From assembly GCA_910578215.1 (NCBI GenBank), contig CAJTPH010000032.1:1-46048 (forward strand): a DNA stretch of 46,048 nt, given 5' to 3'. The stretch is from an uncultured Acetatifactor sp. (GTDB lineage Bacteria > Bacillota > Clostridia > Lachnospirales > Lachnospiraceae). Position numbers and translations under genes: made by a program. Of this stretch, positions 1-7,424 are shown piece by piece (the stretch's first letter is position 1; every line of letters begins with the position of its first letter). The notes beneath the pieces are model-generated. The model searched no databases. It was not told where the DNA came from and saw only the letters and a list, made by a program, of their open reading frames with translations.

Positions 1-560
1 ATGAGCGCCGCCACATCCTCCGCACTGGTAGCATCGCCGCACATCAGCCTGTGCCTGCCCACCGTCCAGATATCACCCCGCTCCACGAACGCCGCTTTCT
101 CCAACGCTGCGGAAAGGTCGAAGTCATCGTCTTTCACATCTTTCTCACTGTCTCCGGCAAAGAGATTTGCAATTTCATCTTCACCGAACCCTGTAAGGGA
201 TACATCAAAATCCGCACCCTGCAGACTTTCAATTTCAATGCGGAGCAGCACCTCATCCCATCCCGCGTCCAAAGCCATGCGGTTGTCCGCAAGGATGTAG
301 GCTTTCTTCTGCGCCTCCGTCAGATAGTCCACAAACACACACGGGACTTCCGTGATCCCTTCCTCCTTCGCCGCCATAATCCTGCCATGCCCCACAATGA
401 CATTGAAATCCCGGTCGATGATGACCGGATTCACAAATCCAAACTCCCGCAGGGATGAGCGTAGCTTCGTGAGTTGTTCTGGCGAATGAGTCCGTGCGTT
501 ATTCACATATGGCACCAATTTTTCAACGGCTACAAGCTGCATATCAGTCGTGGTCTTCAT
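1..560 (-). CDS. ParB-like domain / site-specific DNA methyltransferase, 3' part cut by window edge
   Basis: Begins at an ATG at 560 with a strong ribosome site (GGAGGTGG, 563-570); about 186 codons are visible before the window ends. Residues about 8-100 form a ParB/Srx-like domain, with VEKLVPYVNNARTHS, then NPVIIDRDFNVIVGHGR and the ADNRMALDAGWD segment. The last visible stretch (GDIWTVGRHRLMCGDAT) is the usual entry into an N6-adenine/N4-cytosine DNA methyltransferase domain; the catalytic DPPY/NPPY motif would lie outside the window. Proteins of this architecture are common next to terminases in Firmicute phages, where they presumably modify phage DNA. It lies downstream of the small terminase gene, separated by the nucleotidyltransferase gene and its terminator. 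Function is inferred from architecture; the target sequence is unknown. Confidence 0.85.
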   Translation of the reverse strand, partial: MKTTTDMQLVAVEKLVPYVNNARTHSPEQLTKLRSSLREFGFVNPVIIDRDFNVIVGHGRIMAAKEEGITEVPCVFVDYLTEAQKKAYILADNRMALDAGWDEVLLRIEIESLQGADFDVSLTGFGEDEIANLFAGDSEKDVKDDDFDLSAALEKAAFVERGDIWTVGRHRLMCGDATSAEDVAAL

Positions 561-583
561 TTCCACCTCCAAAAATCGCATAG

Positions 584-612
584 AAAAACCGCCCAACATT
601 TCTGCTGGACGG
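584..612 (-). terminator. Rho-independent terminator of the nucleotidyltransferase gene
   Basis: On the minus strand a 10-bp stem (CCGTCCAGCA / TGTTGGGCGG, with G-T pairs) closes a GAAA tetraloop and is followed by TTTTT. It lies 24 bp after the nucleotidyltransferase stop codon and just before the ParB/methyltransferase ribosome site. Confidence 0.85.
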
Positions 613-636
613 CATTATTTTAATTGCCACATTTAT

Positions 637-1302
637 TTAATTCTCTTCTTCATAAAACCCGAATTTCTGACATATCTCGTGAACAGTTACAGCGAAGATA
701 GTCCTTGAATGCACATTCGGATCATTATTTCTATTTTTCTTCTCAATATATAACTTTAACATAACATCCCATAAGTCATTCTCCTTAATCCAGTCAATTT
801 TATCCGGCAGCATATAATATCCTTCCGGCTGCTCACACCATGTATAGTTCCCGTGCTTATCATTATGAATATATTCCTGGCCTTCGTACCCGTCATCGTC
901 AATGTAGTTGTTTACGATTGCGAAATCACAGCTATGGAGAATGCAAGATTTTTTCCTATTCTTCATCTTGATTGTCAAAACGCGTGTTGAATCCTCTGGA
1001 TGCTCATATCCGTATTTCACACAAACGGCATCTATTGCATTTTGAAGCATATTCTTTAGCTGTTTTGGCTTATACCTGTCGTTTCCATCATTAACCTCAA
1101 TATTAAAATCGAAGTCATACCCCACATTTGATTTTGCATCATAGGTTATCATATTCCGTTTATAACTGCCCACCACATCAAACCTGAATGTAAACTTCTT
1201 TCTTACCAAGTCCTGGACTTCCTTGAGGATATTCAGGATGTCATTATAGGCTTTCTTTACTTTAGGGTCTTTCTTAGAAATAAAATGAAAATCGTGTTGC
1301 AT
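637..1302 (-). CDS. Stand-alone Pol-beta superfamily nucleotidyltransferase (phage cargo gene)
   Basis: 221 residues. The N-terminal half shows a nucleotidyltransferase active site: V-G-S (G45-S46), then D63-F-D65 inside YDFDFNIEV, and a third acidic residue D126 in SCDFAIV. This GS...DxD...D arrangement, with about 60 residues between the second and third carboxylates, is typical of OAS/CD-NTase/CCA-adding-type folds. It could transfer a nucleotide to RNA, protein or a small molecule; the substrate is unknown. It is visibly more AT-rich than its phage neighbours and has its own promoter (1376-1403), ribosome site (AAGGAG) and terminator (584-612), so it is an independent transcription unit placed between the small terminase and the methyltransferase genes. 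No partner effector or toxin gene is adjacent. The family call rests on motifs only. Confidence 0.7.
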   Translation of the reverse strand: MQHDFHFISKKDPKVKKAYNDILNILKEVQDLVRKKFTFRFDVVGSYKRNMITYDAKSNVGYDFDFNIEVNDGNDRYKPKQLKNMLQNAIDAVCVKYGYEHPEDSTRVLTIKMKNRKKSCILHSCDFAIVNNYIDDDGYEGQEYIHNDKHGNYTWCEQPEGYYMLPDKIDWIKENDLWDVMLKLYIEKKNRNNDPNVHSRTIFAVTVHEICQKFGFYEEEN

Positions 1303-1375
1303 AACTTTACTCTCCTTCGTATTTTTTCATTTATTCCCAAGCCTCCCATTCAGCATTAAACTGCTAAATCATTAC

Positions 1376-1403
1376 ATTATATCACCTGCAGGATAATTAT
1401 CAA
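1376..1403 (-). promoter_or_regulatory. Sigma-A-type promoter of the nucleotidyltransferase gene
   Basis: On the minus strand TTGATA (1398-1403) and TATAAT (1376-1381) are separated by 16 bp, with an A/T-rich stretch upstream. The start codon is about 75 bp downstream. Confidence 0.8.
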
Positions 1404-1435
1404 GGTTTTTACAGAAAAATTATTTTCAAATAATC

Positions 1436-1978
1436 CTACATTCCTTTCCTCGCACGGAGCAGTCGCTCCATCACATCATCCTGCGGCGTGTTCCCCGAAA
1501 ACTCCACCGAGCAGTTCTCCTTCACAATCTGGTATATCTGCATCCAGCAGTAATTGGTCTGTTTCATGTAGGATTGGCTCATGGAAACGTAAGGGGAAGC
1601 GATGGCAGCTCCCGTTGTCGGGTGCTTTGCCAAAAATCCAGTAGACGAAACAATCTCCTCGCACTGAATCCACCGGGACACGCTCATAGCGTACTGCTCC
1701 ACCATCTGCACGGTGACCAGCTTCTCACAGCCCCTCGCCTTCAGCCAGGCATACGTTTCGTTGTACACTTCCTCCGCCACCAGCTCCCGCCCACTTTTCT
1801 GCGGGGACTTGAGGAAGTCCTTCACGGGCGGCACATCCACGCCCTCCAGCTCGGCCGGCTCCATCATAACCGCTGCCTTTTTTCCCTCGCTGATCTTCTC
1901 CATGAGCGCCTTGGGCTTGCGCCCCGCCCCCGGCCTTGCACCGCCGCGGTTACTGCCGTCTTTTGCCACTGTTCTCAC
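1436..1978 (-). CDS. Phage terminase small subunit, P27 family
   Basis: 180 residues. The start has the GGARPGAGRKPK motif characteristic of P27-family small terminases, followed by a charged linker and a helical region (AEEVYNETYAWLKARG, then VEQYAMSVSRWIQCEE) that matches the family's helical core. The protein binds the phage packaging site and recruits the large terminase. The HNH endonuclease gene lies upstream (2164-2529), as in HK97-like cos phages, and the 185-bp gap between them is a candidate packaging site. The large terminase gene is not seen and would be expected beyond the left edge. Confidence 0.85.
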   Translation of the reverse strand: MRTVAKDGSNRGGARPGAGRKPKALMEKISEGKKAAVMMEPAELEGVDVPPVKDFLKSPQKSGRELVAEEVYNETYAWLKARGCEKLVTVQMVEQYAMSVSRWIQCEEIVSSTGFLAKHPTTGAAIASPYVSMSQSYMKQTNYCWMQIYQIVKENCSVEFSGNTPQDDVMERLLRARKGM

Positions 1979-2163
1979 CCCGTTTCTTTGATTTCGTTCG
2001 AAAAAATGCTGCGGAAATCAAACGCCGCAGCACCTCAAAAAGCCTATGAAATGCGGAAATTGAAAACAGGGCAATCCCCTGTTTGATTTCCGGTTTTTAT
2101 ACGCGTGACCCCACGCCGTTCCCCGGAGAACCCTTATGCAGAGATTTGACCCGCCCCTCCGAG
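1979..2163 (-). other. Intergenic region between HNH and terminase genes, candidate cos/packaging region
   Basis: No gene. It contains a G-rich run followed by GGTCAAATCTCTG just after the HNH stop codon (about 2137-2162). It also has a long imperfect inverted repeat (arms 2055-2071 and 2077-2091, core AAACAGGG/CCCTGTTT). Position between HNH endonuclease and small terminase matches where cos sites lie in HK97-type phages. Inference only. Confidence 0.4.
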
Positions 2164-2529
2164 TCATCTGCGGATCTGCCTGTCTCCAATCTCAAGATGC
2201 ATTTTGGTGTGGCAGGACTGGCACAGTGACATGAGGTTGCTCTCATGATGATCGCCGCCTTGAGAAATGGGGAGGATATGGTGTACCTCCTCCACGGGAG
2301 TCAGCCGTCCTTCCTTAAGGCACCGCTCACACAGGGGATGCGCCGCAGCATAGCGGTCGCGGATTCTCTTCCAGTCCCGGCCGTACTTCTTGTTCGTGTC
2401 GGGACTGCGTGTGTATTTATTGTACTGCTGCACGGTAAGCTTTTGATGCTCCTCGCAGTACTGACCGCCCTCGACAGCCAGCCTTGGGCAGCCGCTGTAA
2501 GCGCACCCGCGCCGCGGTCTCCTCGGCAT
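2164..2529 (-). CDS. Phage HNH endonuclease
   Basis: 121 residues from the ATG at 2529, chosen because GAGGTG sits about 6 bp upstream; an alternative GTG three codons earlier overlaps that ribosome site. An N-terminal zinc-binding stretch (CAYSGC, then CEEH) is followed by the HNH core: CERC, VEEVHHILP, ESNLMSLCQSCHTKMH. In cos phages such as HK97, an HNH protein encoded next to the terminase genes is needed for specific DNA cleavage during packaging. It directly precedes the small terminase gene and is the first gene after the candidate late promoter at 2615-2660. Confidence 0.88.
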   Translation of the reverse strand: MPRRPRRGCAYSGCPRLAVEGGQYCEEHQKLTVQQYNKYTRSPDTNKKYGRDWKRIRDRYAAAHPLCERCLKEGRLTPVEEVHHILPISQGGDHHESNLMSLCQSCHTKMHLEIGDRQIRR

Positions 2530-2555
2530 ACAAATCACCTCGCTTTCCAGGCATG

Positions 2556-2588
2556 AGAAAAGCCCCGTGGAATTACTCCCATGAGGCT
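2556..2588 (-). terminator. Terminator-like hairpin in the late-gene leader (possible attenuator)
   Basis: On the minus strand AGCCTCATGGGA and TTCCACGGGGCT pair over 12 positions with one mismatch (some G-T pairs), loop GTAA, then TTTTCT. It lies between the candidate late promoter and the HNH ribosome site. Confidence 0.55.
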
Positions 2589-2614
2589 CAGCTCATCTTA
2601 TCTTTGCTGATTTT

Positions 2615-2660
2615 ACTATATCATAATGTACACATGGACGTCTTAGGACAAACCTGGACA
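2615..2660 (-). promoter_or_regulatory. Candidate activator-dependent late promoter with three phased TGTCC repeats
   Basis: On the minus strand a TATAGT -10 box (2615-2620, extended by TATGA upstream) lacks a normal -35. In its place are three (T/C)GTCC motifs (GGAC on the plus strand at 2636, 2646 and 2656) spaced exactly 10 bp, one helical turn. They follow the DUF1492/ArpU-type regulator gene, the likely source of the activator. Confidence 0.6.
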
Positions 2661-2673
2661 TTTCGGGCGCATT

Positions 2674-3099
2674 TCATATCGTAATGGAATTATCAGGTAA
2701 AATCACATGTTGCAGAGCCTTCCCATGCCATCTGCGTACCGTTCTCGCATCGGCATGAAGCACATTACCAATCTGCTCCCAGGTATAGTTATGAACATAA
2801 CGGTATTTAAGAACCATGCGCTCATCTGTATCCTCAACCGTCGTAATGACCGTCCGAATCTCTTTCTTAAGCTCCATCAAAAGATCAATTTCCTTATTAA
2901 TCCGTTCCTCAAGATTCATAATCTTTTCCAATGCCCGCACAAACGGCGCATCTGTATTTCCTGAAGTCTGTACCCGCTCAGCCAGCTGTGGGGAGGATAC
3001 GCTTATGGCCATTTCTCGAAGCGATGCCACCTCCTCCAGATCACTGCTTATTTTTTGATCCAGGCGGTATGCCTGCCGTAAATATTCCTTTGCTGTCAT
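2674..3099 (-). CDS. DUF1492 / ArpU-type phage transcriptional regulator
   Basis: 141 residues. An N-terminal coiled-coil-like helical part (about 1-85, with MNLEERINKEIDLLMELKKEI) is followed by a sigma-70 region 4-like helix-turn-helix: DERMVLKYRYVHNYTWEQIG, then DARTVRRWHGKAL. This is the DUF1492/ArpU pattern, whose members activate or control late genes in phages of Firmicutes. The start overlaps the upstream gene by 4 bp (ATGA), with AGGAGG upstream. The gene is immediately followed by the phased-repeat promoter that leads into HNH and terminase, which fits a late activator role. Confidence 0.8.
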   Translation of the reverse strand: MTAKEYLRQAYRLDQKISSDLEEVASLREMAISVSSPQLAERVQTSGNTDAPFVRALEKIMNLEERINKEIDLLMELKKEIRTVITTVEDTDERMVLKYRYVHNYTWEQIGNVLHADARTVRRWHGKALQHVILPDNSITI

Positions 3100-3317
3100 G
3101 ATAGTTTTTCCTCCTGTAATTTTATTAGGAGCATCTGTCCATCGACTGATGTCAACACTCCGAACCAGTCGGAACGAAAGAACCTCTCACAATCCTCTAT
3201 CATGAGCTTCGTGTCTTTGTTCTTCGGGTGATATTTCAGTTCCTTCCTCGCCGTGCGGTAGTCTTTCACTGCCTGCAGGATCACCGCTTGGGCGAGATTT
3301 TCATAAGGAACGGTCAT
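3096..3317 (-). CDS. Small phage protein of unknown function
   Basis: 73 residues, start ATG with GGAGGTG upstream, overlapping the SNF2 helicase stop by 4 bp and the regulator start by 4 bp. Content includes a helical, charged start (QAVKDYRTARKELKYHPKNK) and SDWFGVLTSVDGQMLLIKL. Small proteins of this kind often sit between the SNF2 helicase and the DUF1492 gene in clostridial prophages. No domain is recognised, but the tight coupling and ribosome site argue for a real gene. Confidence 0.75.
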   Translation of the reverse strand: MTVPYENLAQAVILQAVKDYRTARKELKYHPKNKDTKLMIEDCERFFRSDWFGVLTSVDGQMLLIKLQEEKLS

Positions 3318-4666
3318 CGCCCCACCTCCAGGTTAGCCCTGACCGCATTGATTAGTGCATCCTGGGTCTTTTCTTTCTTCCGTAGCGCCTTCATGACATC
3401 CTCGTCAATCGTGCCTTTTGCGATGATATGGTGGATTATGACCGTGTCCTTCTGTCCCTGCCGGTGGAGCCTTGCGTTCGTCTGCTGATACAGTTCCAGG
3501 CTCCATGTAAGCCCGAACCATATAAGCGTGGAACCGCCTGCCTGCAAGTTCAGACCGTGCCCCGCCGATGCCGGATGGATGATTGCTGCAGAAATCTTTC
3601 CCGCATTCCAATCTTCGATATCCTGGGATGTTTTGATCTCCCTAACTGGGAATCTTGCCCTGATACGCTCGGCATCATGCTGATACCAGTAGGCAATCAG
3701 CACGGGTTTACCGTTTGCGCCTTCGATCAGGTCTTCCAGGGCGTCCAGCTTGCGGTCGTGTATATGGCAGCTGACTTTCTCCTCGTCATAGACCGCACCG
3801 TTTGCCATCTGCAGGAGTTTGCCGGAAAGCACTGCTGCGTTGGCGGCATCTATCTCCTTATCCTTGATCTTTGTCACCATGTCTTCCCGGAACCGGTCAT
3901 ACACCGCCATTTCCTTATCATTCATGATGATCGGCACTTCGTTGGTCACGCATTCCGGCAGTTTCAGGTAATCGCAGGACTTCATGGAAATGGTGACGTC
4001 GGATATCCTCTGGTAGATTGCATCCTCCGCACCCGGCAGAGGCTTGTAACTGAAGATGACCTCGGCGTTCCGCTTGTCCGGCATAAAATAGGCTGCTCGG
4101 TAATGGGAGATGTATCTTCCGAGCCGTTGTCCCAGGTCAAGGAGCCGAAACTCCGCCCATAAATCCATCAGCCCATTGCTGCTCGGTGTTCCTGTAAGTC
4201 CTACGATCCTCTTTACGGACGGTCTGGCTTTTAAGAGGCTCTTGAACCTTTTTGCCTGATGGGATTTGAAGGATGACAACTCATCAATCACCACCATGTC
4301 AAAGTCAAAGGGAATGCCGCTTTTTGTGATCAGCCAGTCCACGTTTTCCCGGTTGATGATGTAAATATCCGCTGTCCGCATCAGTGCCGTCCTCCGCTCT
4401 GACTCATTTCCGACCACCACGGAATAGGTCAGCCCCGACAGGTGGTCCCATTTCCTTATTTCCAAAGGCCAGGTATCCCTCGCCACTCGCAGCGGGGCGA
4501 TTACCAGCACTTTTCGGATAAGGAACTGATCCAGGATGATGTCAAACAGCGCCGTCAGTGTAATCACGCTCTTACCAAGCCCCATCTCCAGAAATACCGC
4601 CGCTATCGGATGTGTCAGGATAAAATCGGTGGCATATTTCTGATAATCATGTGCTTCGTATCTCAT
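3314..4666 (-). CDS. Phage SNF2/DEAD-like helicase
   Basis: 450 residues from the ATG at 4666, which has GGAGGTG 6 bp upstream. A superfamily 2 helicase: Walker A MGLGKS (28-33), Walker B VVIDELSSF (DE at 128-129), motif III GLTGTPSSN, then a C-terminal RecA lobe with SAGHGLNLQAGG and motif VI QQTNARLHRQGQ (394-405). The arginine and glutamine pattern is SNF2-type. It is probably an ATP-driven DNA translocase working in phage replication or recombination. The start overlaps the end of the VRR-NUC gene by 20 bp, a pairing repeatedly seen in Firmicute prophages and suggesting a helicase/nuclease unit. Confidence 0.9.
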   Translation of the reverse strand: MRYEAHDYQKYATDFILTHPIAAVFLEMGLGKSVITLTALFDIILDQFLIRKVLVIAPLRVARDTWPLEIRKWDHLSGLTYSVVVGNESERRTALMRTADIYIINRENVDWLITKSGIPFDFDMVVIDELSSFKSHQAKRFKSLLKARPSVKRIVGLTGTPSSNGLMDLWAEFRLLDLGQRLGRYISHYRAAYFMPDKRNAEVIFSYKPLPGAEDAIYQRISDVTISMKSCDYLKLPECVTNEVPIIMNDKEMAVYDRFREDMVTKIKDKEIDAANAAVLSGKLLQMANGAVYDEEKVSCHIHDRKLDALEDLIEGANGKPVLIAYWYQHDAERIRARFPVREIKTSQDIEDWNAGKISAAIIHPASAGHGLNLQAGGSTLIWFGLTWSLELYQQTNARLHRQGQKDTVIIHHIIAKGTIDEDVMKALRKKEKTQDALINAVRANLEVGR

Positions 4667-4928
4667 CAATGACACCTCCAATCTGTTCCGTCCCGTCTAT
4701 GCAGTAAACCCGGAAACCAAGACGCTCCAACTGCTTCTTCCTCTTGACCTGCAGGGGACGCATCCTTTTGCCGGGGCTCTTCAATTCCGCAAACGCCACG
4801 CGCCCGGAAGGGAAGAGAATCAGGCGGTCCGGCACGCCATCAAAACCGGGACTTACGAACTTCGGCGCAAGTCCGCCTGCACACCTTACTGCCTCCACAA
4901 GTTTTCTTTCAATCTGTTTTTCATTCAT
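4647..4928 (-). CDS. VRR-NUC domain nuclease
   Basis: 93 residues from the ATG at 4928 (GGAGG about 6 bp upstream; an earlier ATG at the ribosome site is less likely). The whole protein is a VRR-NUC fold: E-K/R-rich helix (EKQIERKLVEAVRCAGG), GFDGVPDRLILFPSGRVAFAELK (active-site D and E-x-K), RPLQVKRKKQLERLGFRVYCIDG. VRR-NUC is a PD-(D/E)XK-related nuclease, structure-selective in some phages. Translated just ahead of, and overlapping, the SNF2 helicase. Confidence 0.88.
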   Translation of the reverse strand: MNEKQIERKLVEAVRCAGGLAPKFVSPGFDGVPDRLILFPSGRVAFAELKSPGKRMRPLQVKRKKQLERLGFRVYCIDGTEQIGGVIDEIRST

Positions 4929-4960
4929 ATTTGCCTCCATGCGACACAGGAACACAAAAT

Positions 4961-5060
4961 CACAACTGCTCCCTTATATTTACTATCGCGGGTGCGCGCT
5001 CACATGTTTTCATTACTGACCCTAATAAAAAGCGTTTTGAATATAAGGAAAACAGTTGTG
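4961..5060. repeat. Long interrupted inverted repeat beside the primase-helicase gene
   Basis: Arms 4961-4981 (CACAACTG...TTATATT) and 5039-5060 (its near reverse complement) enclose about 57 bp. Each arm has two matching blocks of 8-9 bp around a divergent centre. It lies in the 147-bp gap between vapE-like and VRR-NUC genes. A 17-codon frame (MKTCERAPAIVNIREQL) ends inside it on the minus strand with only a weak ribosome site. Confidence 0.5.
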
Positions 5061-5075
5061 TTGTGTGTGTCTCGC

Positions 5076-7424
5076 TTACATGATTTTCTGGTAAAGCCGC
5101 TGCCTGCCGTATATGGGCTGACGCCGGATCACAGTAGTCCGCTCCCAGCCGGGAATCTGCGCCATCATCGCCGCAATCCCATAGCTGTCGGAAGGCTTCA
5201 GCTCCTGCAGACTCTTTCCGAAGCACTCGCACCATATCTCCGCATTGCTAACCTCGGTACGGATGGTCTTCCCGTCATGCTCCGGTCTGCCAAACTCCGT
5301 ACCTGTGAGGAAGTTCCTGCGGGCAAAAAGATCCATTTCCATCCAGTCGTCCGGCAGATCGGTATTTAAGTATTCCTCGATCATGCCGACGCGCTCGTCC
5401 GCCTCCATAGCCCCGCGCTGCGCTTCTTCTGCTTCTTCGAGAATGTCCCCCTCCAGATACAGCTTTTCGCCGGACTTCCAGATCTCCTTTGCCTCCGCCC
5501 AGAACTGCTGCCGGAACTGTTCGTCGAAATCCCATGTCTTTTTCTGCTTTTTCTGATGCACCTTGATGATCCAAAAGCGGCGATTGCCCGTGATGTCACG
5601 CAGATACCCTCTCTCACCGTTGACCGTAGCGATAATGATACACTGCCTCGGATGCGATTCCACCACCTTGCCATAAGAGGGACGATATTTGTCATCCGAA
5701 GTGGACAGGAATGCCTTGACCTTCTCAATATCTGCCTTCTTCATCCCGGCAAGCTCCCCAATCTCCACTACCCAGAAACCCTGCAGCTTCTCTGCGCCGG
5801 ATTTGTCGTCCATGTCGGTAAGGGACAGCGTTTCGGAGTAATAATCCGGCGTGACCAGATCCTTTACGATGGTGCTTTTTCCGATGCCTTGGTCGCCGTC
5901 CAGCACGGGAACGCAGTCAAACTTCGTGCCGGGAACATAGACACGTGCTACCGCAGCAGCAAAGGTCTTCCGTGTGACCGTTCGGACATATTCAGTATCA
6001 TCCGCCTTCAGATACCGGATAAACAGATCCTCCACCCGCTCAATGCCGTCCCATGCAGGAAGGCTGTCAAGGTAATCGCGGACGGGATGGAAATGCCTGT
6101 CATCCGCCGTCTTGGTGAACGCCACATCGTGGTTCCTGCTTGAGAACGGCAGATAGCGGATATCGATCACGGATTTAAGCTGCGCTGTGTCGGCATCACG
6201 CCAAAACAAGTTGCCCTCCGGTCGCTCCCAAGGGAGCGGACCCGTGACCTGGATGCGGTTCGCCATCTCGTTATAGGCAAAGTTCTGGAAATCAGGATCA
6301 TTGGCAAGAATGAGATTCAAGTTATAAACGCTGTTTTCCAGAATACTCGTCCTCGGCTGGAACTTGAGGCGCTTCTTCCAGTCATCATCCCCGATGGCAG
6401 TAAAATCTGCCTCAGCTCCGGCAAGGCGCTCATTCGCTGCAAGGAGCCTAACATCATCCACCTGCATGGCAAAATCGCACATTGCCTGAAAAGACGCCTT
6501 GTCATCCATGTCGCTGAATTTATGGATACGGACGATATCAAAGGCATTGCAGAGTTTGAGATACGCCGGGTCTTTCGCGTGGTGGGAATACACGAACTTA
6601 TCATCCTTGATCTCCACGCCCGCCATACTGCTCGACTCAATCAGGTGATAGCGGTTCTCGTTGTCAGTTGGCTCATAGACATCCGAAAGAAAATTATCCA
6701 AGGCTTTTGAAACAGGGAAGAAGACCCTGTTGAAGAGCCCGACTGTACCTTCCTTTTCAAGCGGGTCCTGGACCTTCTGCTGTGAAATCTGGTTGGCTTT
6801 GCTTTCACGGGAGGATGTTGGCAGTCTTGTTGGGTCCGTCCACTCCGGGTGCGCCGACAGGATATCGTCCGGATCGAGCCAGTCCTTCTCCACTTCCTTA
6901 TATACAAATACGCCGTTCTGAGGAGAGGACGGCCAGTACATCAGCTGATTGGGCTGATAGGAGCATTCATCAAAATAGTCGATACCAAGCATTTGCGCCA
7001 GGTATCGGGACACTGCCACGAACTCCTCTGCCGTGATATCCCTGGTAAGCGGAAAAATAAGCCTCACCCTGGGGTTATCTGCTGTATGACTGTGCGTTGT
7101 ATAAAGGAAAGATGTATAGGGAGCATTTCTTTCATAGTTATCAAGAAATGCCGTATTGATACGATCCCCGTCCAGCACAATCATAGAACGTGACTCAACC
7201 GTATCTACCTTTCTGCGACCGCCGGCCAGGACACCGCCAACGAAACCACCGTGGTCTTTGGCAGCATCCCTCTGGGCTTTACTCATTTTTGCGTATTCTT
7301 CAGCCGACTCTGTTGTGCGAATCGTGACTTTGAGACGCTCTTTTAAATCTGTATATTTCGTGGTCTTATTGACCCATTTCTTTGCCCGATGGTTATTCCC
7401 GTAGGCTATCGTTAAATCCCGCAT
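5076..7424 (-). CDS. Phage primase/VapE-family helicase (replication protein)
   Basis: 782 residues. The N-terminal part resembles an archaeo-eukaryotic-type primase: MIVLDGD (81-87), THSHTADNPRVRLIFPLTR (about 110-128), CSYQPNQLMYWPS. The C-terminal part is a VapE-type P-loop helicase: Walker A GDQGIGKST (510-518), Walker B FWVVEIGEL (550-558), sensor region ATVNGERGYLRDITGNRRFW. Such fusions start replication of many Firmicute phages and islands. Start ATG has AAGGAGG upstream and overlaps the stop of the preceding gene. No DNA polymerase gene is seen, so host polymerase would be used, or the polymerase gene was lost. Confidence 0.9.
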   Translation of the reverse strand: MRDLTIAYGNNHRAKKWVNKTTKYTDLKERLKVTIRTTESAEEYAKMSKAQRDAAKDHGGFVGGVLAGGRRKVDTVESRSMIVLDGDRINTAFLDNYERNAPYTSFLYTTHSHTADNPRVRLIFPLTRDITAEEFVAVSRYLAQMLGIDYFDECSYQPNQLMYWPSSPQNGVFVYKEVEKDWLDPDDILSAHPEWTDPTRLPTSSRESKANQISQQKVQDPLEKEGTVGLFNRVFFPVSKALDNFLSDVYEPTDNENRYHLIESSSMAGVEIKDDKFVYSHHAKDPAYLKLCNAFDIVRIHKFSDMDDKASFQAMCDFAMQVDDVRLLAANERLAGAEADFTAIGDDDWKKRLKFQPRTSILENSVYNLNLILANDPDFQNFAYNEMANRIQVTGPLPWERPEGNLFWRDADTAQLKSVIDIRYLPFSSRNHDVAFTKTADDRHFHPVRDYLDSLPAWDGIERVEDLFIRYLKADDTEYVRTVTRKTFAAAVARVYVPGTKFDCVPVLDGDQGIGKSTIVKDLVTPDYYSETLSLTDMDDKSGAEKLQGFWVVEIGELAGMKKADIEKVKAFLSTSDDKYRPSYGKVVESHPRQCIIIATVNGERGYLRDITGNRRFWIIKVHQKKQKKTWDFDEQFRQQFWAEAKEIWKSGEKLYLEGDILEEAEEAQRGAMEADERVGMIEEYLNTDLPDDWMEMDLFARRNFLTGTEFGRPEHDGKTIRTEVSNAEIWCECFGKSLQELKPSDSYGIAAMMAQIPGWERTTVIRRQPIYGRQRLYQKIM

